Shown piece by piece: positions 1 through 7,594 of a DNA stretch of 11,796 nucleotides (its first letter is position 1; each line of letters opens with the position of its first letter). Position numbers and translations under genes: made by a program. The notes under the pieces are model-generated. The model had not been told where the DNA came from and made no database searches. It saw nothing but the letters and a program-made list of their open reading frames with translations. The DNA is from Phoronis ovalis (lineage: Eukaryota > Phoronida > Phoronidae): assembly GCA_028565635.1 (NCBI GenBank), contig JAOXYB010050213.1, positions 1-11,796 on the forward strand, in the 5' to 3' direction.

Positions 1-526
1 TTTCAGAAATTATAAAATCTGAAAAAGGGTGTGTGTACGAATAATGGAGTTGTACGAATTGAGAAGAATTACCGTAGTTGTGTTTTGTTGTATGTACTTG
101 CAATAAATTTCTTCATTATAATTATATTGAATAACAGTTATTCACAAGCATACAGTTCAAGACAAAACAACTTGTATGAAGCAAATTCAACAGGTAACAA
201 GTATGATTTGGCTAGTAGTTGTTAACAAACTTCAAACAGAAGATAATGAAAGACTTTTGAAATGCATTAACAATAATTTAAGAAATATATTCGGAACAGT
301 ATAGACTAGGGGCATATAAATTGCAATTAAAAACATTTCTTAAATTTCATGTATCATTCAATTCCTGAAACAATTCAATTACAGGTGTTTTAGAATAGTA
401 GGAAACAATGAATATAATAAATTATTAATGGAATATCAAGATTAAATCACAAGTTCATGTTTCCTATAAAATGAATCAGCTGTACAGTCTCAGATAATTT
501 CATCAATGTAGCTATACACCAGAATA
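1..526. other. Non-coding flank downstream of gene 1
   Basis: AT-rich sequence past gene 1's poly(A) signal. A 64-codon frame at 31-225 on the plus strand has low-complexity composition and no recognisable domain, so I do not call it a gene. No structured repeat is seen. Confidence 0.5.
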
Positions 527-532
527 TTTATT
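527..532 (-). terminator. Poly(A) signal for gene 1
   Basis: Minus-strand AATAAA lies 75 nt past the gene 1 stop. It would give a short 3'UTR of about 100 nt. It is the first canonical hexamer downstream. Confidence 0.6.
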
Positions 533-607
533 TACATAATAACACAGTATTTTGAATTTATGTATCAATTACATGTTGTTACAATATTACATTGACTACT
601 ATAGTTA

Positions 608-2398
608 TTAATTACTTTTTAGAGAGGGTTCCTTCATAATAATTGATATACAACTGGGCCCAGTCATCGGCAGCACCAGAGAAGCTAAAGCTTTGGATTC
701 AATGATTTGGCGACTGTTATATGTCATTTCGATGAATGGTTCTACCCTAGCAACAGTCATAATTTTCGGAGTTTGTGTGACCGTTCCAAGCATATAAGCT
801 TTATGATTTTTCCTGTCAACCACTATATTACCAGTTTTTAAAAACTCCCATGGAAATATATGTAGCTTTAATACAAAATCAGCTGTATAACGTCTACCAC
901 TTTTTTTCTGTATACACATACTGATGAAATTATCATAACGACTCAAATAGTTATTTAAAACAGAAAATTCTACAATGCTACATAAAATGTCCTTCTCCAT
1001 AATTCTTATCAATGGACGATTTGGACGAATCCTAAAAGTGTCATTAGTAATATTAAGCGTGTGACACACATAGTCGTCATAAATTAGCAATATGGCATCA
1101 TCCATGCATTTCACTTTGTGATGTACTTGAACTTTAAATTTTATTCTGAATTCTCTCCACGAGTCTTCTTCTGGATTATAGCAGGATATGATGTCATCAT
1201 TTAAAGTAACTAATGTTCCATTGCAGCAGTTGACCACATGTTGCACATTACCAGGATGTAACTGGCAGTTTTTCCATTTATTAACTTGAATGCTATAACA
1301 TTGTATATAGTTAATGTTCATTTCACCAGTTTTTCCGTGTTCCGCATCGTAGTAATGAAGAGCATAGAAAACAGATTCAGACACATTAGTAACGGCAAGG
1401 CGATTTGATTGAGCTGGTCCCTCGAGTACCGATAGGCAATACCAAGAATCTTGTTTAGGGTAATATGCACGCAAATCAGTCATGTTCAAAATCACATAAA
1501 TTACAGTATCATCGCATGTTTGCCTTGGCCGATATTTTATACCATCAGCATTAACAACATCATTCATTTGTCTTCGTTCTCTCCAAGTCTGCTCACATGT
1601 TGAGAAATAAAATTGTGTTGCTTCATGTAGCCATTGTTTGCAAGTATCAGAATTTGTTATCATTTCATTACTTTGAAGTTCCAGTTGTTTTTTAGGAGAA
1701 AGCAGTGGGAATCGGACATACTTCATTAGTTCATTTACATGTATATTCCTGTCTTCCATCTCGTTGCCGATCCAGTTTAATATTGCTTCTATAAAGCAAT
1801 CTTCATTCTTAGTATTTATATCTTCTCGTTTAACCAGGGCTAACAATTCATCAAAAGAAATTTCATCCCACTTGGTGAAAGAACAAATCTTAGAAAAGTT
1901 GATTTGAACCTCCTTCTCACATACCTTCCTTAGTTTATCCCAACTATAAATGTTCGCCATTTTTCTAACAAGTAGCATGTTGCCAAACTTAATATTCTCA
2001 TTTTCATGACATGTAATCCTAAGTGCATATTCTTCCACTTGTAACAAGAGTTCATGTAAGAGAAAGTAATTACAAGTTTTGGCGAGATTAACCATCTTGT
2101 TATTTTCAATAGCAAGTTCTCCTGTGTAGAAGCAATTCAAAATGATACCTAATATATCTGCTTCAACATCTTTCATTATGATTGCTTCACGATCTTTTTC
2201 TGCAAAATTTGTACCAAACAATATTTCAAAATATTCGGATGATGCTGAAAGCACTGTTGTATGAACTGGGAAATGACGCCCTTCAGCAACAAGTGTTACA
2301 TTGCAAAAATCACCAGTTTCACGCTGTTTATTTAGCTTTATCATCACATTTTTCTGCTGCATATTGAGCTTGAATATTAGCTCAAAATCACTTGACAT
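608..2398 (-). CDS. BTB-BACK-kelch-like protein (gene 1), probable CUL3 adaptor
   Basis: Encodes 596 residues in one exon. A BTB/POZ domain spans about residues 28-126 (FPVHTTVLSASSEYF core; YTGEL near 91). A BACK domain spans about 135-235 (KMANIYSWDKLRKVCEK; FDELLALVKRED; NELMKYVRFPLLSP). The C-terminal half keeps aromatic-to-tryptophan kelch spacing in YYPKQDSW (312-319), CYSIQVNKW (367-375) and CYNPEEDSW (406-414), but lacks paired glycines, so the propeller is degenerate. BTB-BACK-kelch proteins are typically cytoplasmic dimers that bridge CUL3 to a substrate; that role is inferred. The reading frame continues 26 codons upstream to 2476, but those codons cross a strong 3' splice site at 2433-2434. 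The ATG at 2398 aligns with the start of gene 2 (MSSDF versus MSTYF) and has A at -3, so I chose it. No specific KLHL orthologue is recognisable. Domain call is firm; function is moderate. Confidence 0.93.
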   Translation of the reverse strand: MSSDFELIFKLNMQQKNVMIKLNKQRETGDFCNVTLVAEGRHFPVHTTVLSASSEYFEILFGTNFAEKDREAIIMKDVEADILGIILNCFYTGELAIENNKMVNLAKTCNYFLLHELLLQVEEYALRITCHENENIKFGNMLLVRKMANIYSWDKLRKVCEKEVQINFSKICSFTKWDEISFDELLALVKREDINTKNEDCFIEAILNWIGNEMEDRNIHVNELMKYVRFPLLSPKKQLELQSNEMITNSDTCKQWLHEATQFYFSTCEQTWRERRQMNDVVNADGIKYRPRQTCDDTVIYVILNMTDLRAYYPKQDSWYCLSVLEGPAQSNRLAVTNVSESVFYALHYYDAEHGKTGEMNINYIQCYSIQVNKWKNCQLHPGNVQHVVNCCNGTLVTLNDDIISCYNPEEDSWREFRIKFKVQVHHKVKCMDDAILLIYDDYVCHTLNITNDTFRIRPNRPLIRIMEKDILCSIVEFSVLNNYLSRYDNFISMCIQKKSGRRYTADFVLKLHIFPWEFLKTGNIVVDRKNHKAYMLGTVTQTPKIMTVARVEPFIEMTYNSRQIIESKALASLVLPMTGPSCISIIMKEPSLKSN

Positions 2399-2432
2399 GT
2401 TAATGCTGGTGGGAATTTGTTGCTTTTGTACT

Positions 2433-2449
2433 CTGTAGAAAAAGAAGAG
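2433..2449 (-). other. 3' splice acceptor before gene 1 coding exon
   Basis: Read on the minus strand this is a pyrimidine-rich run ending CTTCTTTTTCTACAG, with the AG at 2434-2433. The exon then runs 34 nt without an ATG to the start codon at 2398. Gene 2 has a matching acceptor at exactly the same distance, and 21 of the 34 leader bases agree by eye. The acceptor could receive the proposed upstream exon at 5727, or a trans-spliced leader if the organism uses one. Confidence 0.8.
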
Positions 2450-3854
2450 TTGTTGAAGTAAACTTATTTCATACAATTTAAAAAAAAATTAGTTAAGAAA
2501 GCGTCACTAACATGTACATACTATCCACTTATAACTTTAATATGTATAATTTCCATGCAACATGAACTATTAAAATTCTTGATTCAATTTGAAGGTGTAG
2601 TATGTTGTCTTTTTCATAGGATCTCTGAGACCTGCCATTATAAGCTTTTATTATTAATATTGCAATGGTTGGTGATGTCAATCGAGGGAGATTATAATAT
2701 GTATGTATTTACATATTATGATAAAAAGCTATAGCATCCCTGAAATTGTATTTTAGTAAAAAAGATTTGTTTTCTGAACAAATATTTTGATAAGAAAAGT
2801 ATACCCACAAAAAAATTATTAGTATTTATTTATAGTATTTGGGGTCCGACTCAAATATACTACTGGTACCCATGTACAAATTTTGATCCCTTTTTACTGA
2901 CTAGAAATTTTAATACCCTAAATGCATTGAGATTTTTTTTGGAAAATTATGAGAATTATGAGAAATTCACTAGAACTTCAAGACAAAGTTTGGTCCAGTG
3001 GTTTAGCGGTTTTCAAGATTTCAATACCCTAAACGTGTACCGGTTATCAAATAAGCAGCTATATCAGTGGACTAAGCGGATAGGCGGTCGATCACACGTC
3101 ATTCTGTCCTTCCAGAGTTTATCTATAGTCCGCTAAGCAAAAAGCAAACTCCCCGGCAATACCTATTCAGAATGAGTCATCATGATAGAATAGATGATGG
3201 ATCACATAAAGAAAAGCTTATCTCGGTTGGAAAAAGTTTAATGACGTAGCTATTTCTCTCTTGTTACAATGCAGGAATATAACAAAAATTGACTATGATT
3301 AGGGATTATCATAAAAAGTTTCATACCCATACTTTTCAAATTTGCCGACCGTCCCTCCCTATAAATAATGACAAGTCCCTAATAAGCCTAGACAGTAGTT
3401 GAAGGTACAGAACAGTAATGGATGGATTTATTCAGACTGTCAAATAAGTTACCCTTTTGTATATTTTATTGAAAAATGTAAACCTAAAATTTAATGTGTA
3501 ATGTACATTAACATGCTTTGTTCCTAAAAATCACCCATTTTGCGTATTTTTGTTCACGCACACAGTACCAACCAGTGATTTGAGTTGCATCAAAAGGGAT
3601 TATGTATCGTTGTGAAATTATATTGTCCCATGCTTTTACACATTAACTTTGATCCCTCTTGACATCACTTACTATTGCATAAAGCGATTCTCACAGCCAC
3701 AGCCCATAACTTTAAAATAAGCATTTGTCATTTTAATTACCTTTGGAATTTATTTCTGTAAAGTACACCAAGGTGGATTGATAAATGTCACGATTGTGAT
3801 ACTTTGTTATGTTTTACTTGTCACCTAGTCCCGTGAGTTCGTCCTATGCCTAAG

Positions 3855-4011
3855 ATACCTTCTGATGAATGAGGCTTGCGGAACGTCACAAATCCATGTA
3901 CAGCAAATCAAGTGAAACTGACCAATCATCCAAGAAATGTGTTATCCTTACCATATGAGTTAAAATATATTGCTGATACTGTGTGCTTATCGAACTTCAA
4001 CTTTGTAACTC
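3855..4011 (+). repeat. Outer inverted repeat, left arm
   Basis: Aligns with the reverse complement of 5248-5394. Shared words are CTTCTGA, TGAGGCTTG, CATCCAA, ATCCTTAC, TTAAAATAT, CTGATACT and GAACTTCAAC, in order, with small indels. It is more diverged than the inner element's arms, so probably older. Fainter similarity seems to extend outward (for example AGTACACCA near 3765 against 5420). Confidence 0.6.
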
Positions 4012-4140
4012 CTGCTCTGGCATACAAGCAAAAAATGTGCAAGTACACTACGCTGAAGTCATGGTGGAAGACGAATTTGTAGAGGAAATATGCTGTTGGT
4101 ATTTTTTGTCAATATGCTAGTGCGGGAGTTCCAAATGGTG

Positions 4141-4148
4141 ATTGGTAG
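4141..4148. repeat. Target-site duplication, left copy
   Basis: ATTGGTAG directly precedes the CACAGGGG end. The three bases before it (GTG) also match the right side, but there they belong to the element's terminus. Confidence 0.75.
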
Positions 4149-5227
4149 CACAGGGGACTGGTGCTAAAAAGAATATAAAATGAATAAAAAATATGGAATG
4201 AAATATATTTCCACTTAATATGCCATTCACACTTATCACCTAATGGTCAAAAATCCTGCAAAATGCCAAAAAAACTCATAGAAATGATCAATATATGCTC
4301 TTGGGTCCAAGGCGGCTCGTACTATATATAATAGTATTAAGGGGTGACACGAGAATTGAAAATTTCACGGTGGAATTTTTAAAAAATTAAGTTTTTACCA
4401 ATCAGCACAAGTACCCACAAGAAACTAACCAGAACATATCTTAACACCTTAAAGTAGCGTAAAAAAATGTTTCCATCCACGTACCTCCACAGACATACGC
4501 AATATTCAACAACAAACTCATAAATTGTTCCAAAGACGCTGATTGTCGAGGAAATTGATCTCCACCCTAATTAGGTCTCCGGAAACAGTACCAATTCCTA
4601 CCGAAAATTGTCGTTGATTAGACAAATGCTTATAGGCAGAAATTTCGAAATGTCAGCTGAAGCATTTCTTGCAGGTTTTGGTAAGTTATTATACGTACAT
4701 GAATTAAAGTGAACTCAAATTTTAGAAATTAAACAAAGTTTTATTGATAATCGTCTAGTAATACACACAACTGCATAGATTTTCGGTGGGTTTTGGTACT
4801 GTTTCCGGTGACCTAGTTACAGGGGAAGGTCAATTTCCTCGACGATTAGTGTCTTCGGGACAATTTATGAGTTTGTTGTTGAATATTGCATATGTCTGTG
4901 AAGGTTCGTGGACGGAAAAAAAATGTTACGCTAGTTTTAGGTGTTAAGAGTTGTTCTGGTTAGTTTCTTGTGGGTACTTGCGCTGATTGGCAAAAACTTA
5001 ATTTTTTTAAAAATTCAACCATGAAATTTTCAATTCTCGTGTCACGTACCCTTGATACTATTATATACAGTACGAGCCGCCTCGGACTCAGAAGCTATAT
5101 TGATAATTTTTATGAGTTTTTTGCCATTTTTGAACATTTGGTGATAAGTGTGAATGACAGAAGTGGAAAAATATTTATTTCATATGTTTTATTCGTTTTA
5201 TATTTTTCTTAGCACCAGTCCCCTGTG
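4149..5227. mobile_element. Non-autonomous foldback (long-TIR) DNA transposon, 1079 bp
   Basis: The left arm (4149-4607) pairs with the reverse complement of the right arm (4779-5227), roughly 80-85% identical by eye, around a 170-bp unique centre. Both ends read CACAGGGGACTGGTGCT inward. Perfect 8-bp direct repeats ATTGGTAG abut both ends (4141-4148 and 5228-5235), as expected of a target-site duplication. An 8-bp duplication and a CAGGGG-containing end recall hAT-type elements, but CACAGGGG does not fit the usual hAT terminus exactly, so the superfamily is open. No transposase is encoded; short frames inside are products of the arms. It lies in the proposed gene 1 intron, where a transcript would fold into a long hairpin. 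Confidence 0.82.
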
Positions 5228-5235
5228 ATTGGTAG
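5228..5235. repeat. Target-site duplication, right copy
   Basis: ATTGGTAG directly follows the CCCCTGTG end and is identical to the left copy in direct orientation. Confidence 0.75.
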
Positions 5236-5247
5236 TACTGTAGTCAG

Positions 5248-5394
5248 TGTTGAAGTTCAATATGCACAAAGTATCAGGGAATATAATATTTTAATTTGTA
5301 TAGTAAGGATTATATACATTTTGGATGGTCGGTCACTTTCACTGTGACTTTCACTGCTATACAAGCCTCAACCGTCAGAAGTTGTCTGTAACTT
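5248..5394 (-). repeat. Outer inverted repeat, right arm
   Basis: Reverse-complement partner of 3855-4011. The arms are separated by the inner foldback element plus about 137 bp on the left and 20 bp on the right, so the inner element appears to have inserted into the loop of this older palindrome. It also contains two near copies of TGACTTTCACTG. Confidence 0.6.
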
Positions 5395-5726
5395 ATGTAA
5401 TTTAGCACCCTGGTGTACTATATTCCTTCATAGATACTAGAAGGACAAATCTTCATTAGGGATAATGAATGTTAGGGGCACATTTAAGTACTAAGTAAAG
5501 TCTATTTTAGGATATGGCATATCAAATGTAAAAAATGGATACTAAGGTAAAAAAATACCATCAAAAATGTGGATAAATATTACTAAAATAATTATGACTC
5601 TGGGTCTCAGATTTATACTACAAAGCTCTTTCAACTAAATTATGTTTTTTTTTCTGTTATATTTCTTAAATGGCCTTTAAGATAGAATGTATAACATTTT
5701 TCTGTGCAAATGTTTTTAATAGTTAC

Positions 5727-5972
5727 CTTATACAACTTTGAAACTGCTGCTGCTTCCAATGAAGTACTTCTGCTGTTTAGAAGAAGTGGTTTGGAAATGT
5801 GTCAGAGATCTTCAGTCATATTCTTATTAATAAGTTAATAAAAATAGTGTCTCATGTTTGATTTTTTTCAACTTGCTTTTTAGTACTTATGGATGTTTGA
5901 CTCCTGTATTGTTGATTTATACTTTTGTACCTCAATAAACTGCCTGTCAGCTTGTAATAATATTTAAGTGGT
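5727..5972 (-). other. Proposed non-coding first exon of gene 1
   Basis: The minus strand ends here in a donor, AAG|GTAACT (exon end 5727, GT at 5726-5725). The block aligns with sequence upstream of gene 2: shared words on the plus strand include CTTCCA(A/C)TGAA near the donor, AATGTGTCA, AATAAG(T/C)TAATAAAA and CTTGCTTTT. The 5' limit is set only by assuming transcription starts about 25-30 nt after the TATA-like run at 6002-5994. No long reading frame was found. The alternative is a dispersed repeat that happens to lie upstream of both genes. RNA reads would decide. Confidence 0.6.
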
Positions 5973-5993
5973 TATTTTTCTTCCAAGACCTTA

Positions 5994-6057
5994 TTTTTTA
6001 TAATCTAGCTGCCAAATGTCTTTGGCTATAATGAGCAAGATCTGAGATTATGTTATG
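5994..6057 (-). promoter_or_regulatory. Proposed core promoter of gene 1
   Basis: A minus-strand TATAAAAAA (6002-5994) is preceded by TAGCTAGATTA-like sequence and by AATCTCAGATCTTG. The same elements occur in the same order upstream of gene 2 at 10481-10544 (plus-strand words TTTTTTATAATCTAGCT, CCAAA, CAAGA(T/C)CTGAGATTA). Both copies lie beyond the proposed first exons, which fits a TATA box with proximal elements. No clear initiator motif is seen. Inference from paralogue comparison only. Confidence 0.45.
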
Positions 6058-6067
6058 TTTTACATGT

Positions 6068-6120
6068 TTTATTCCTAGGATATATAAAACTCTAAGAGTT
6101 TTATATATCCTAGTTTATTC
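6068..6120. repeat. 39-nt perfect palindrome flanked by 7-bp direct repeats
   Basis: Arms of 19 nt (6075-6093 and 6095-6113, beginning CTAGGATATATAAAACTCT) are perfectly complementary around a single A. Identical TTTATTC heptamers (6068-6074 and 6114-6120) abut both ends, like a target duplication. The matching position upstream of gene 2 has no such palindrome, which suggests a recent insertion near gene 1's proposed promoter. Confidence 0.85.
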
Positions 6121-7425
6121 TTATCCACTTTTAAAATTAAATCTCAAAACCCAGATAAAATAAGCAATAGAAAGTTCCAATGTCAGTTGACCTTTCTTTA
6201 TTAACTAGGAGTGGAGTTTTGTCCTTTAAAAAGATGTTCCATTTAACTTAGGTTGCATTTCTTTAAACACGTATTTCATACATAATTATGAAATGTACTA
6301 CAATCTTTTGAAAATTGAAATTTTGTGAACTATAAAAATTAGGAAAAGGTTAGTGTATAAATTTTGGGACAATAACAATTGAGATCTTTTACTGTGAATT
6401 ATAATAATAGTTTTATTTTTAAAATCATAAAAATATAAAAACTGTTTAAAAACTAAATTATTAAATTTTTTATCAATGGATTTTATGCTTTTATAAAAGA
6501 GTGCTATGTAATAAATTGAAATTGATGTCTTACTAAAGTTTAAAATTTCAAATTCTTATATTCCTACATAAACATAGATATAGATGTTCTATTTTAGTAA
6601 TGCTTCATGATCTATAAAGATTAGTTTTCTGAACTGTAAGAAATTTTTAATAAAAATACAGCTGTAGTTATTCTGTATGGGAAGTCTATAGTACCATTAA
6701 CTTTCCCATACACTACAATCATACGATATTTTTTTCACAATATCTTGTCTGATGTTCCAATAAAAATCTTTCCAGTCTCAAATAGGGATAATTCTGTCTG
6801 ATGCACTACTGAAGAAATGATTAGGAACAATCTTAGGGTTGGAAAAAAGGAAGTATTGTAGGTGTATATGGATATGTTTTTTAAGTGATAAATGTAAAAC
6901 AAATAAAGTTATGGCTTTACATGCAGTAATACATGTTATGTTATTTCTTTTAACTTTTTAATAAATAATTGTTAACATGGTAATGTAGCCAGTAAACACA
7001 GCAAAAAATAGAATAAAATTTAGCCAAAGAAATTATGCATTTGTGACAAAAATGTCGATAATTATAAATTGAAGGCAAAAAAAGTATTGTAGGAGTATAA
7101 ACAAATTAAAGATTTTGTATGCTCTAGAATTTAAAATATCATATTCAGGTATGAATAACAACTGGTAGATAGGCCGTTTCATACAAATTATTAACAAGCT
7201 ATTCATAACAGCAAATAGATTTTTTAAATTTTGCAGCTTTTGTGTTTATCTTGATGTTGTTGTAGATTTTAATTGGTCAAGATGCCCCATTGATGCACCG
7301 AAATTATTTCATACTATCAATGAAAACTTTGATAAGATGTTTATTAAATATTAGTTTATTAGATAACTATTTACAAGTTGAACATGTGATTCATGCCACT
7401 GATATAACAAAAAATTATAGCAATT
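6121..7425. other. Intergenic spacer between genes 1 and 2
   Basis: AT-rich with no coding signal on either strand. Contains an 18-bp direct repeat with one mismatch, AAGTATTGTAGG(T/A)GTATA, at 6851-6868 and 7082-7099, and the inverted repeat at 6674-6712. Otherwise nothing recognisable. Confidence 0.5.
6674..6712. repeat. 10-bp inverted repeat with 19-nt loop
   Basis: TGTATGGGAA (6674-6683) pairs with TTCCCATACA (6703-6712). Lies in the spacer between gene 1's promoter block and gene 2's 3' end. Confidence 0.5.
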
Positions 7426-7431
7426 TTTATT
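7426..7431 (-). terminator. Candidate poly(A) signal for gene 2
   Basis: Minus-strand AATAAA about 160 nt past the gene 2 stop. Two more AATAAA copies follow at 7360-7355 and 7345-7340, so the cleavage site is uncertain. Confidence 0.45.
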
Positions 7432-7594
7432 TTTGAAATATTAGCATTTATAAACTATCAATTTTAAAGTTTTACTGTAAAAGTATACAGTTAATTCAGT
7501 AGCAAAGTAGAAATCATGAGGAATGTATACCTTAAGCATTTCAACATGAACTTTTCAAATATTTCTGTTATTCACAAAGTATAAGTCTACGATT

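Larger units (their letters stand above)
2433..5726 (-). other. Proposed 5'UTR intron of gene 1
   Basis: Runs about 3294 nt between the conserved donor and acceptor, against about 704 nt in gene 2. Most of the excess is the nested palindromic DNA at about 3855-5394. From 2477 to about 3500 I see only AT-rich sequence and short imperfect repeats, such as AATACCCTAAA at about 2914 and again at about 3023. Nothing there has coding character. Confidence 0.55.

Noticed and set aside
31-225. 64-codon plus-strand frame with a hydrophobic stretch near its start
   Set aside because: Short, low-complexity AT-rich composition, no start context or homologue recognised; likely chance.
2993-3096. GGTCCAGTGGTTTAGCGG resembling a tRNA A box, with GGTCGATCAC as a B box
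   Set aside because: The spacing of about 90 nt is too long and the B-box match is poor; no cloverleaf or dispersed copies can be shown.
3066-3137. Short inverted repeat ACTAAGCGGA with TCCGCTAAG
   Set aside because: Arms of about 9 bp with a mismatch, far apart; not convincing as a structure.
3876-4082. 68-codon plus-strand frame
   Set aside because: Covers the outer inverted-repeat arm and its loop; no recognisable protein and not preserved in the other arm.
4667-4688. TTTCTTGCAG followed by GGTAAGT on the plus strand, resembling a tiny exon
   Set aside because: Lies in the unique centre of the foldback element on the strand opposite the genes; the enclosed exon would be only a few bases.
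4970-5212. 80-codon plus-strand frame
   Set aside because: Lies in the right arm of the foldback element and has no domain; the left-arm counterpart is not an open frame.
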